NCBI RefSeq assembly: GCF_030866825.1
Contig: NZ_CP133020.1
Span: 62,001-126,000 of the forward strand
Reading direction: 5' to 3'
DNA from: Rathayibacter sp. SW19
GTDB lineage: Bacteria > Actinomycetota > Actinomycetes > Actinomycetales > Microbacteriaceae
DNA: 64,000 bases
A program made the position numbers and the translations under genes. Below the pieces are notes generated by a model. It worked only from the letters and a program-made list of their open reading frames with translations. It was not told where the DNA came from and searched no databases. Of this stretch, positions 48,409 to 56,912 are shown piece by piece (the stretch's first letter is position 1; every line of letters begins with the position of its first letter).

Positions 48409-49632
48409 ATGACCATCGACCTCGAAGCCGTCTACACAGACTTGCACCGAAATCCAGAGCTCTCCTATGACGAGCACCGAACCGCCGGCATCGTCGCAGA
48501 CAGCCTCACCGCTCTCGGCCTGACCGTCACGACGGGCATCGCGGGCACCGGCGTCGTCGGGGTGCTCGAGAACGGCGAGGGGCCGACGGTTCTGCTGCGT
48601 GCGGACATGGACGGCCTCCCGGTTGAGGAAGCGACAGGCCTCGACTACGCCAGTACGGCCAGAGGCATCGATCCAGATGGCCACGATGTTCCGGTGATGC
48701 ACGCGTGCGGCCACGATGTGCACGTCGCGTGCCTGCTCGGTGCCGTCGAGCGGCTCGTCGGCACCCGCGCGGAATGGTCCGGCACGGTGGTGGCGCTCTT
48801 CCAGCCGGCCGAGGAGCTCGGCAGCGGCGCCCTTCAGATGCTCGCGGACGGCCTGTACGACCGGGTGCCGAAGCCTGACGTGGTGCTCGGCCAGCACGTG
48901 ACGCCGTTCCCCGCCGGCCAGCTGGGCGCGCATGAGGGACCGGCCTTCGCTGCGACCAACAACGTCAGCGTCCGGCTGATCGGCCAGGGCGGCCACGGAT
49001 CGCGCCCGGAGACGACGGTCGATCCCGTGCTGATGGCCGCTGCAACCGTGATGCGCCTGCAAGGCATTGTCTCTCGGGAGGTCGCTCCGGCCGATTCTGC
49101 CGTTGTCACCGTTGGGACCATGCACGCCGGTTCGAAGGTCAACATCATCGGCCCGGATGCGACGCTCGGCATCAACGTGCGCAGCTACGACCCGCTGGTG
49201 CGCGATCATGTGCTTGCTGCAATCACGCGCATTGTCGAGGCGGAGGCCGCGGCATCCGGCGCCTTGGTCAAGCCCGAGATCACGCACACCGACGCATTCG
49301 ACGCCCTTGTCAACGATTCGGATGCGACGCAGCGCGTCATGGCCGCGTTCCGAGAGCGCTTCGGTGCGGAGAACGTCGTCGACCCGGGGGCCGTGTCCGG
49401 CAGCGAAGACGTCGGCCAACTCGCCACCGCTGCAGGAGTGCCGCTGGTCTACTGGCTGATCGGCGGCAGCGATCCGCAACAGTTCGCCAAAGCCGTGGCG
49501 GCGGGACGTGTCGAAATGGACATCCCGTCGAACCACTCGCCCTACTTCGCGCCGGTGCTGCAGCCGACCCTCGACACGGGCGTCGCCGCCCTCGAGACAG
49601 CAGCTCGCGAGTGGCTGGTGGTCGCTCCCTGA
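48409..49632 (+). CDS. M20-family amidohydrolase/metallopeptidase
   Basis: The 407-residue protein is an M20D (HipO-like) N-acyl amidohydrolase: VLLRADMDGLPVEE (metal ligand), MHACGHDVHVACLLGAV (His/Asp ligands), QPAEELGSGALQML (catalytic Glu-Glu), lid domain with GQGGHGSRPETTVDP, and a C-terminal SNHSPYFAP (His ligand). Substrates are acyl- or indole-conjugated amino acids in relatives. ATG 48409 follows TACGCT (48397-48402) by 6 nt. The upstream region is only dispersed repeats. Confidence 0.92.
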   Translation: MTIDLEAVYTDLHRNPELSYDEHRTAGIVADSLTALGLTVTTGIAGTGVVGVLENGEGPTVLLRADMDGLPVEEATGLDYASTARGIDPDGHDVPVMHACGHDVHVACLLGAVERLVGTRAEWSGTVVALFQPAEELGSGALQMLADGLYDRVPKPDVVLGQHVTPFPAGQLGAHEGPAFAATNNVSVRLIGQGGHGSRPETTVDPVLMAAATVMRLQGIVSREVAPADSAVVTVGTMHAGSKVNIIGPDATLGINVRSYDPLVRDHVLAAITRIVEAEAAASGALVKPEITHTDAFDALVNDSDATQRVMAAFRERFGAENVVDPGAVSGSEDVGQLATAAGVPLVYWLIGGSDPQQFAKAVAAGRVEMDIPSNHSPYFAPVLQPTLDTGVAALETAAREWLVVAP

Positions 49633-49691
49633 GAGCACTGTCGGTCCCTGAGTGCAGCCTTTCGTTCCCTGAGCGCAGCCGAAGGGTCCCC

Positions 49692-49783
49692 GGTGTTGCG
49701 CTTCGGCTTCGCTCAGCGACCGGTGGTTGCGCTTCGGCTTCGCTCAGCGACCGGTGGTTGCGCTTCGGCTTCGTTCAGCGACC
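49692..49783. repeat. 31-bp tandem repeat, 3 copies
   Basis: Three near-identical 30- to 31-bp units (49692-49721, 49722-49752, 49753-49783) each contain TTGCGCTTCGGCTTCGCTCA and lie between the convergent M20 and MATE genes, preceded by CCCTGAGCGCAGCCGAAGGG, an element with the same palindrome as the one inside the 48323 repeat. The MATE stop (49790) follows 6 bp later. Confidence 0.88.
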
Positions 49784-49789
49784 GCAAGG

Positions 49790-51073
49790 TCAGCGCTGCG
49801 CGCCGGCGACCATCCAGGCGCCGCGGCGGGCACGCAGCCCGAGCGTCACGGCTCGCGCCCCGATGTAGCCGAACGAGAACGCGGCGGTCAGCCAGGCCAG
49901 TCCGCTCGGGCCGCTCGGCGCCCACGTTCCCACCGCGATGGCCAGCGGAACGAACACGGCCAGGTTCACCCCGCCCGTCCACGCCAAATAGCGCGCATCG
50001 CCTGCGCCGATCAGCACGCCGTCAAGCACGAACACGTAACCGGCTAAAGGGGTTCCGATGGCGACGATCAAGAATGCCACGGGCAGCATCCCGGCGACGC
50101 TCGAATCGCTCGTGAACACCCACGGCGCGATCGGGCTCAGCGCGGCCAGCACCGCTCCGAGTGCGACGCCGCCGAGCACACCCCACTGCAGACAGCGCGC
50201 GAGCACGCTGCGCACCGACTCCAGATCGGATGCGCCGAGCGCCTTGCCGATCAGTGCTTGCGCTGCGATAGCGAGAGCATCCAGTGCGAAGGCGAGGGTC
50301 GCGAATACCGTCATCGCCACCTGGAAGGCGGCCAACTCGTGCGAGCCGAATTGGGTGGCGACATAGACGGCGAGCAGCATAGCCGCACGCAGGCTGAGCG
50401 TGCGCAGGAACAGCCATCCGCCGGCACCGGCAGAATTGCGGATGCCTGCATGCCGCGGCAGCAGCGACGCGCCCACCCGTCGGGTGTGGCGAACGACGAC
50501 GAACAGATACACGGCCGCCATACCCCACTGCGCTGCGATCGTTCCGATCGCCGACCCGACGATCCCGAGCTTCAGCCCGTAGATGAACAGGGCGTTCAGC
50601 AGCACGTTCGCGCCGAAGCCGATCGTGGCCACAACCAGCGGTGTTCGAGTGTCTTGCAGGCCGCGCAGCAGTCCGGTAGCCGCGAACACCAGCAGCATTG
50701 CGGGTAGGCCGAGCATCGAGATCGTGAGATACCCGGATGCCGCGGTCGCGACATCCGGTGCCGCCCCGAACAGGCTGACCAGCCAGGGCGAGGCGATCCA
50801 GCCGACAATCGCAAGCACAATGCCAAGACCCAGGGCGAGCCAGGCGCCGTCGACACCGGCCGCGGCGGCCGCGCGCGGATCGCCCGCTCCGAGCCTGCGC
50901 GCAACGGCCGGCGTCGTGCCGTATGCGAGGAAGACCATGAGGCCGACGATCGTCTGCAGAACGGCGCCTGCGATACCGAGCCCAGCGAGCGAGGCCGCAC
51001 CGAGATGGCCGACCATGGCCGAATCCGCGAGTAGAAACAGCGGCTCTGCGATCAGTGCGCCCAGTGCGGGCAC
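49790..51073 (-). CDS. MATE-family efflux transporter, start uncertain
   Basis: The protein has twelve membrane helices and MATE/DinF hallmarks: PLFLLADSAMVGHLGAASLAGLGIA, GTTPAVARRLGAGDP, TPLVVATIGFGANVLLN and QALIGKALGAS. From GTG 51071-51073 it is 427 residues, but in the same frame the eight codons upstream read DREILRLA, typical of family N-termini, and continue up to a TAG near 51188 through 15-bp repeats (ISARTHQPSTGQPSARRPFARQP). That extension lacks any ATG, GTG or TTG. The true start is therefore unclear; a frameshift in the repeats or a non-canonical start may apply. Confidence 0.8.
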   Translation of the reverse strand: MPALGALIAEPLFLLADSAMVGHLGAASLAGLGIAGAVLQTIVGLMVFLAYGTTPAVARRLGAGDPRAAAAAGVDGAWLALGLGIVLAIVGWIASPWLVSLFGAAPDVATAASGYLTISMLGLPAMLLVFAATGLLRGLQDTRTPLVVATIGFGANVLLNALFIYGLKLGIVGSAIGTIAAQWGMAAVYLFVVVRHTRRVGASLLPRHAGIRNSAGAGGWLFLRTLSLRAAMLLAVYVATQFGSHELAAFQVAMTVFATLAFALDALAIAAQALIGKALGASDLESVRSVLARCLQWGVLGGVALGAVLAALSPIAPWVFTSDSSVAGMLPVAFLIVAIGTPLAGYVFVLDGVLIGAGDARYLAWTGGVNLAVFVPLAIAVGTWAPSGPSGLAWLTAAFSFGYIGARAVTLGLRARRGAWMVAGAQR

Positions 51074-51100
51074 GGCGAGCCGCAGAATCTCGCGATCGAT

Positions 51101-51160
51101 GGGCTGCCGGGCGAAGGGCCGCCGGGCGCTGGGCTGGCCGGTGCTGGGCTGGTGGGTGCG
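51101..51160. repeat. 15-bp tandem repeat, 4 copies, at MATE N-terminus
   Basis: Four 15-bp units of the type GGGCTGGCCGGTGCT lie at 51101-51160, directly upstream of (and in frame with) the conserved N-terminus of the MATE gene. Confidence 0.88.
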
Positions 51161-51214
51161 AGCGCTGATTGCACGACACTATCGTGATCGGCGGCTGCCT
51201 CGTGCGCCATGTCA

Positions 51215-51249
51215 TGCGCCGTGCGCCAGTTGAACTGGCGCACGGCGCA
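51215..51249. promoter_or_regulatory. 35-bp near-perfect palindrome (17-bp arms, 1-nt centre)
   Basis: TGCGCCGTGCGCCAGTT at 51215-51231 is exactly mirrored by AACTGGCGCACGGCGCA at 51233-51249. It lies between the divergent MATE and ABC-exporter genes, upstream of any likely -35. It may be an operator or a cruciform-forming element; no T tract follows, so it is not a standard terminator. Confidence 0.7.
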
Positions 51250-51305
51250 CGCGGTGGCGCAGTGCAGGGGCGCCGAACACGCCCGTAAAAATTCCGTTAG
51301 GAATA

Positions 51306-51334
51306 TTCACAAATTTGTGAAACAAGCGTATTGT
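51306..51334 (+). promoter_or_regulatory. Promoter with 16-bp palindromic operator for the ABC exporter
   Basis: TTCACAAATTTGTGAA at 51306-51321 is a perfect palindrome. A TATTGT hexamer at 51329-51334 is followed after 7 nt by the ATG at 51342, which fits the leaderless promoters seen elsewhere in this window; the palindrome would overlap the -35 region. The last gene of the operon encodes a MarR/GbsR regulator, so this is the likely repressor site. Confidence 0.7.
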
Positions 51335-51341
51335 CACGATC

Positions 51342-52301
51342 ATGACAACAGTGCCCATGACAACAGTGATTGAGACCGTGGGTCTCGACAAGCGATTCGG
51401 CCGCGTGCATGCACTCGACGGCCTGAACCTGAGTGTAACCGCGGGCGAAGTGCACGGCTTCCTCGGCCCGAACGGCGCGGGTAAGTCCACAACGATCCGC
51501 GTTCTCTTGGGGTTGGCCCGCGCCAGTGGTGGCACCGCCACTGTGTACGGCAGGGACCCGTGGCGGGACGCCGTGGCGTTGCACCAGCGGATGGCCTACG
51601 TCCCCGGCGACGTCAGTCTCTGGCCCAATCTCACCGGTGGAGAGTCGGTCGATGTGATCAGCCGCCTTCGCGGTGCAGACACCAGTACCGCCGGGTATCG
51701 CGAGCGGCGTGCCGAACTGATGGCCGCATTCCAGTTCGACCCAAAGAAGAAGGCGCGCAGCTACTCCAAGGGCAACCGCCAGAAGGTCGCACTGATCGCG
51801 GCATTCGCCACGCCTGCAGAGCTCTACATCCTCGACGAACCGACCAGCGGGCTCGACCCGGTGATGGAGAGCGTGTTCACCCGTGAGATCGACCGGCTGA
51901 AGGCATCCGGTGCCACAGTTCTGCTCTCCAGTCACATCCTGTCCGAGGTCGAAGCGCTGTGCGACCGGGTCAGCATCATCCGAAACGGCACTATCGTCGA
52001 ATCCGGCTCGCTCGCTGAACTGCGGCACCTCACTCGCACCGAGTTCACGTTCTCGAGCGCCGGCATGACGGATGCGGGGCTCGCGACGATTTCGCAGGCG
52101 AACGATCTGTCGACGAGTGCGGGACGAGTGGCCTTCACGGTCGACAGCGACAAGATCAACGACGTGCTGCCGCAGCTGGCACGGTTGAACGTTCAGGGGC
52201 TGACGGTCGCACCGCCCTCCCTCGAGGAACTCTTCCTGCGGCACTACGGAGACGAGCTGGCGGCATCCGAGAGCTCGCTGGAGGAGGTGTCGGCACGATG
52301 A
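51342..52301 (+). CDS. ABC transporter ATPase (drug/antibiotic exporter type)
   Basis: The 319-residue protein has all ABC motifs: Walker A GPNGAGKSTT, signature SKGNRQKV (LSGGQ equivalent), Walker B LYILDEPTSGLDP, and a switch His (SSHIL). A C-terminal extension of about 90 residues follows, as in DrrA-like exporters. The start region contains an exact 12-bp duplication in 15-bp phase (ATGACAACAGTG at 51342 and 51357), so ATG 51342 or 51357 can be used. ATGA overlap couples it to the permease. Confidence 0.92.
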   Translation: MTTVPMTTVIETVGLDKRFGRVHALDGLNLSVTAGEVHGFLGPNGAGKSTTIRVLLGLARASGGTATVYGRDPWRDAVALHQRMAYVPGDVSLWPNLTGGESVDVISRLRGADTSTAGYRERRAELMAAFQFDPKKKARSYSKGNRQKVALIAAFATPAELYILDEPTSGLDPVMESVFTREIDRLKASGATVLLSSHILSEVEALCDRVSIIRNGTIVESGSLAELRHLTRTEFTFSSAGMTDAGLATISQANDLSTSAGRVAFTVDSDKINDVLPQLARLNVQGLTVAPPSLEELFLRHYGDELAASESSLEEVSAR

Positions 52302-53923
52302 CCGCCATCGGCAGTCTGCTACGGCTGAGGCTGCGCCGCGACCGGGTGCAGCTGACGGTCTGGGTGCTGGCGATTGCGCTCATGACGGTGTTCACCGCGG
52401 CCGCCGTCGCCAGCGAATTCGGAACGGAGGCCGAGCGCATCTCCGTTGTGAAGCTCGCGACGGCCACGCCGGCACTACTCGCCTTCCGTGGGGTTGCAGC
52501 TGGCGCGAGCACCGGTGCCTTTTTCGTGTTCGACGGTCTGACGTACCTGGCGGTTCTCGCGGGGCTGATGAGCACCTTCCTCGCCGTTCGGCACTCACGA
52601 GCCGATGAGGAGTCCGGTCGCGCTGAGCTCATCGCGGCAACCTCGGCGGGCCGGTTCGCCCCGACCATCGCCACGGTGATCGAAGGGGTGATCGCCAATG
52701 TGGCCGTCATGGTGCTCGTCTTCCTCGGGTTGATCGCAAGCGGTTTCGACGTCGCGGGCTCCGTCACGTTCGCGTGGGCGCTCGGCGCTGTCGGCATCGC
52801 GTTCCTCGGCATTGGGCTGCTGTGCGCTCAGGTGTTCTCGACGTCACGAGCAGCGAACGGATGCGCGGCCGCGCTCGTCGGAATCGCCTACCTCGTGCGC
52901 GGAATCGCTGATGCGTCCGGCACCGTGTCTGCGGATGGACTGCACACGACCAGCACCTGGGTCAGCTGGCTGTCGCCGATCGGCTGGGCGCAGAAAACGA
53001 ACCCGTACACCGACAATGCGTGGTGGGTCGCGCTGCTCTGCGTAGCGTTGTGCGCGGTGCTCGTCGTGGTCACCCTCGTGCTCCAGGCGGTGCGAGACAC
53101 CGGCGCTGGGCTCATCGCGGCACGGAGCGGCCGTGCGACGGCATCCCCGATCCTGCGCGGCCCACTTGGCCTCGCCTGGCGCCTGTCACGCGGTTCGATC
53201 ATCGGCTGGGGGATCGGAGCATTGGTGCTCGCGTTCGTCGCCGGTGGCCTCGGTGGCGCCGTGATCAAATTGCTGAAGAGCAATTCAACGGTCACCACGG
53301 CGATCAGCTCGATTTCGCCGGGCGGTTCCGGCGGAATCCTGCAGCAGTTCGTTGCAGCCATGATGGCATTCATCGCGATTCTGGTAGCGGGCAGCGTGCT
53401 CCAGATCATCATGCGAATGCGCCAGGATGAGGCGGCGGGAACGACGGAGGTCGTCCTGGCGACGCGAGTCGGCCGCATCCGCTGGTTCCTGGGCTTCTGG
53501 GTGATCGGCGTGGTGTCGGCGGCCGTCATCCTCGCCGTCAGCGGCGCGGTCACCGGTGGAGTGCTCGCAGCAAACAAGGGCGTCGACCCGGCGATCTTCG
53601 GCCAGAGTGTGGGTACGGCACTCGTGCAGCTGCCCGCTGTGCTGATCTACCTGAGCGTGCTCGGGCTGGTCTTCGCGGTCATTCCGCGGCTGACGATCGG
53701 CATCGGCTGGGCCATGCTGGCGCTCGGCGCGTTCCTCGGACAATTTGGTGGGCTTCTGAAGCTGCCGGATTGGGTGCGCAACATCTCTCCGGCCGAGCAC
53801 ACGCCGGCCCTGCCGATGGCGAACGCCGACTTCAGCGGGTTCTGGCGGATGGCCGCGATCGTGATCGTGGTTGGCGTTCTCACAGCAGTTCTGGTTCGCC
53901 AGCGTGATGTCGCGGTCGGATAG
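52298..53923 (+). CDS. ABC exporter permease (double-length)
   Basis: The 541-residue protein has about twelve membrane helices in two homologous halves (residues about 15-270 and 295-540), the arrangement of fused ABC-2-type exporter permeases in actinobacteria such as those for polyketides. ATG 52298 overlaps the ATPase stop. With the ATPase it would form a dimeric exporter for a toxic or antibiotic-like compound. The GbsR/MarR gene follows 52 bp later. Confidence 0.87.
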   Translation: MTAIGSLLRLRLRRDRVQLTVWVLAIALMTVFTAAAVASEFGTEAERISVVKLATATPALLAFRGVAAGASTGAFFVFDGLTYLAVLAGLMSTFLAVRHSRADEESGRAELIAATSAGRFAPTIATVIEGVIANVAVMVLVFLGLIASGFDVAGSVTFAWALGAVGIAFLGIGLLCAQVFSTSRAANGCAAALVGIAYLVRGIADASGTVSADGLHTTSTWVSWLSPIGWAQKTNPYTDNAWWVALLCVALCAVLVVVTLVLQAVRDTGAGLIAARSGRATASPILRGPLGLAWRLSRGSIIGWGIGALVLAFVAGGLGGAVIKLLKSNSTVTTAISSISPGGSGGILQQFVAAMMAFIAILVAGSVLQIIMRMRQDEAAGTTEVVLATRVGRIRWFLGFWVIGVVSAAVILAVSGAVTGGVLAANKGVDPAIFGQSVGTALVQLPAVLIYLSVLGLVFAVIPRLTIGIGWAMLALGAFLGQFGGLLKLPDWVRNISPAEHTPALPMANADFSGFWRMAAIVIVVGVLTAVLVRQRDVAVG

Positions 53924-53975
53924 TAGTCGGGTAGACGCCGGATCAGGGCAGACTAAGCATACGTAGGGAGGCAGC

Positions 53976-54449
53976 ATGGCACGGGACGAGCAAGCGCTGA
54001 ACGAGTTCGCCGAGCGTTCTGCTTCCCTCCTTGCCGGCGCCGGTTTTCCGCGGATGCCTGGCCGCGTATTGATGATGCTGATGATTTCTGAGACTGGCGG
54101 GTTCACGGCAAGGGAGCTGGCCGACCGGCTCGACGCGAGTGCTGCGGCGATCTCGGGTGCCGTGCGCTATCTCCATACGCTCGCGATGGTGCGCCGGGTG
54201 TCGCAGCCCGGCAGTCGCCGCGATCGGTACGAATTGCCGCAGCACTCTTGGTACACGAACACGCTGACTCAAACCCGCTACTATGACGCGTTCACGGCGA
54301 TTGTTCCCATCGGTATCGCTGCAGCAGGTGCGCCTGATGAACCAGCCGCTCTGCGCCTGAAGGAGATGGACGACTTCTACAAATTTCTGCGACGCCGACT
54401 TCCAGAGCTCCTCGTCGAGTGGGAAGAGGAGCAGCGTGACGAGCGCTGA
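53976..54449 (+). CDS. GbsR/MarR-family transcriptional regulator
   Basis: The 157-residue protein has a MarR-type winged helix (GRVLMMLMISETGGFTARELADRLDASAAAISGAVRYLHTLAMVRRVSQPGSRRDRYEL, about residues 28-86) and helical dimerisation ends. ATG 53976 follows AGGGAGGCAGC, a good ribosome site. It is probably the repressor of the upstream exporter genes and acts at the palindrome 51306-51321. Confidence 0.88.
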   Translation: MARDEQALNEFAERSASLLAGAGFPRMPGRVLMMLMISETGGFTARELADRLDASAAAISGAVRYLHTLAMVRRVSQPGSRRDRYELPQHSWYTNTLTQTRYYDAFTAIVPIGIAAAGAPDEPAALRLKEMDDFYKFLRRRLPELLVEWEEEQRDER

Positions 54450-54586
54450 GCGGTCGCCGATCGAGCGTGCGCCCTCCTCCCGCGTTGAGTCGGCTTGATC
54501 CTGGGGCCTGAAATAGAGGGTGTCTGCCGCTGTGAGGACACTCACGGGCATGGGACTATCGTGATGCCGTCGAATAGGCTGGCAGC

Positions 54587-56788
54587 ATGACTGACTCTGC
54601 ACGCGCAACCGGCGCAGCTGCATCCGGCGGCGAACCTTCCGGTCTCGATAAATCCGGTATTGACACGTCGGAGCTCGACCCGACGATTCGACCGCAAGAC
54701 GACCTGTTCCGCCATGTGAATGGCCGCTGGCTGGCGCGCACGGAGATCCCTCAGGACAAAGCCCGGTACGGCTCGTTCCATGTGCTCGCCGACGAAGCAG
54801 AGCTTGCAGTTCGCACCATCATCGAAGAGGCGCAGACCGCTCCCGAGGGAACGGAACAGCGCAAGATCGGCGACCTGTACACCAGTTTCATGGACACCGA
54901 GCGCATCGAGAGGCTCGGTGCGACACCGATCGCGGGCTCGCTTGCGTTTGCAGACAACGTCGACTCGATCCCGCATCTGCTCGAGGTGATCGGAAAGCTC
55001 GAACGGCACGGCGTGAGCGGCTTCTACCAGTTGTTCGTCGACAACGATCCCGGCAATCCCGATCGTTATCTGGTCTTCGCGGAGCAGGGTGGCATCTCGC
55101 TGCCCGATGAAAGCTACTACCGCGAGGAGAAGTTCGCGCGCGTGCGCGAGGCGTATTTGAACCACGTACAGCGGATGTTCGAACTCGCCGGTATCTCGGA
55201 TGCCGCGCGTCGCGCGCAGAACGTGTTCGATCTCGAAACCGCGATCGCCGCTCGGCACTGGGACAACGTGAAGAGCCGGGACAGCGAGAAGACGTACAAC
55301 CTGTTCAGCTGGTCTGAAGCGGTCTCTTTATTCGCGGGCAGGTCGAGCGGTGCAGCGACCCGATTGCCCGCCGGGCCGGCCGGGCTGCACGTCGACCCCT
55401 TGCCCGAACCGCGGTGGGTACCAGAACGTCGTTCCACGCCGGGGTTCCCGTTGGTGCCGGGAATGGGGTCATCGTCAGCGGGTTCGGCGGCTGCGCGCGG
55501 CGCGGCGGCCGGCGGCCCTGCAACTGTCGGCCCCGACTTGAACCTGTGGCGCGCTGCGCTCGGCGGCCCGGAGCATGCGCTGGACGAGCTCGTGCTGCGC
55601 CAGCCGAGCTTCACGGCCGGGTTGGCGGCACTGCTCACGAAGGATCGTCTCACGGCCTGGAAAGACTGGCTGGCATGGCAGATCGTCCACCGCGCCGCCC
55701 CGTACCTCTCAGGTGAGTTCGTCGAGGCCAACTTCGACTTCTACGGCCGCACGCTGACCGGAACCCCGCTGATCCGCGAGCGCTGGAAGCGCGGTGTCTC
55801 ACTGGTCGAGGGTGCGATGGGCGAGGCTGTCGGGCGCGTGTATGTTCAAACCCACTTCCCGCCCGAGGCGAAGGAGCGGATGGATGCGCTGGTAGGCAAC
55901 CTCGTCGAGGCCTACCGGCAGAGCATCCGCACTCTGGATTGGATGGGGGAAGGCACTCGTGCCCGCGCCGAGGAGAAGCTGAACAAGTTCACACCGAAGG
56001 TCGGCTACCCCGAGAAGTGGCGTGACTACGACGCCCTTGAGATCGATCCGAGCGACTTGCTCGCCAATGTTCGAGCGAGTTCTCGCTTCGAGTTCAATCG
56101 AGAACTTGGCAAGATTGGCAAACCGATCGATCGCACCGAGTGGTTCATGACACCACAGACCATCAACGCCTACTACAACCCCGGTTTCAACGAGATCGTG
56201 TTCCCCGCGGCGATACTGCAGTTCCCGTTCTTCGATGCCGATCGCGATGACGCGGCGAACTACGGTGCCATCGGCGCTGTGATCGGCCACGAGATCGGCC
56301 ACGGCTTCGACGACCAAGGGTCCAAATACGACGGCGACGGCCGCCTGACCGATTGGTGGACGTTCGCCGATCGTGCCGCGTTCGAGGATCGCACGGCGAC
56401 GTTGATCGCGCAATATGACGATCTGGCACCGCTGCAAGTTCCCGATCATCACGTCAACGGCGCGCTGACGATCGGCGAGAACATCGGCGACCTCGGCGGC
56501 CTGGCGATCGCCTGGAAGGCCTACCTCCTGTCACTGGCCGGCAAGGAGCCACCCGTCATCGACGGTCTCACCGGGGCGGAACGGTTCTTTCTGTCCTGGG
56601 CACAGGCGTGGCAGCAGAAGGGGCGCGATGAGGAGGTCGTGCGCCTACTTGCGATCGATCCGCACTCGCCGAACGAGTTCCGCTGCAACCAGATCGTGCG
56701 CAACATCGATGAGTTTTATACGACCTTCGGAGTGAGCGAGTCGGATGCGCTGTGGTTGGATCCGGCGCAGCGAGTGACGATCTGGTGA
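54587..56788 (+). CDS. M13-family zinc metallopeptidase (neprilysin-like) with inserted Gly/Pro-rich segment
   Basis: The 733-residue protein is an M13 endopeptidase: IRPQDDLFRHVNGRW at the N-terminus, INAYYNPGFNEIVFPAAIL, zinc motif HEIGH (His568) in GHEIGHGFDDQGSKYDGDG and ENIGDLGG, then the C-terminal CNQIVRN...FY motif. It lacks a signal peptide, unlike eukaryotic kin. An extra stretch of about 75 residues (about 250-325; FPLVPGMGSSSAGSAAARG) rich in Gly, Ala and Pro breaks the helical domain between EKTYNLFSW and PDLNLWRAAL. ATG 54587 follows TAGGCT (54575-54580) by 6 nt. Confidence 0.9.
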   Translation: MTDSARATGAAASGGEPSGLDKSGIDTSELDPTIRPQDDLFRHVNGRWLARTEIPQDKARYGSFHVLADEAELAVRTIIEEAQTAPEGTEQRKIGDLYTSFMDTERIERLGATPIAGSLAFADNVDSIPHLLEVIGKLERHGVSGFYQLFVDNDPGNPDRYLVFAEQGGISLPDESYYREEKFARVREAYLNHVQRMFELAGISDAARRAQNVFDLETAIAARHWDNVKSRDSEKTYNLFSWSEAVSLFAGRSSGAATRLPAGPAGLHVDPLPEPRWVPERRSTPGFPLVPGMGSSSAGSAAARGAAAGGPATVGPDLNLWRAALGGPEHALDELVLRQPSFTAGLAALLTKDRLTAWKDWLAWQIVHRAAPYLSGEFVEANFDFYGRTLTGTPLIRERWKRGVSLVEGAMGEAVGRVYVQTHFPPEAKERMDALVGNLVEAYRQSIRTLDWMGEGTRARAEEKLNKFTPKVGYPEKWRDYDALEIDPSDLLANVRASSRFEFNRELGKIGKPIDRTEWFMTPQTINAYYNPGFNEIVFPAAILQFPFFDADRDDAANYGAIGAVIGHEIGHGFDDQGSKYDGDGRLTDWWTFADRAAFEDRTATLIAQYDDLAPLQVPDHHVNGALTIGENIGDLGGLAIAWKAYLLSLAGKEPPVIDGLTGAERFFLSWAQAWQQKGRDEEVVRLLAIDPHSPNEFRCNQIVRNIDEFYTTFGVSESDALWLDPAQRVTIW

Positions 56789-56912
56789 GACGAGCGACGC
56801 GCCGTCGCAGTGAACCTGTGAGTTGGTGCGCCCACTTTTGCATTCACGTGCTTTGATGGTCAGCAGCGGTGCCGTGGACTGGGGGAGCGGCAGCGCTATC
56901 CGAACCAGAGGA

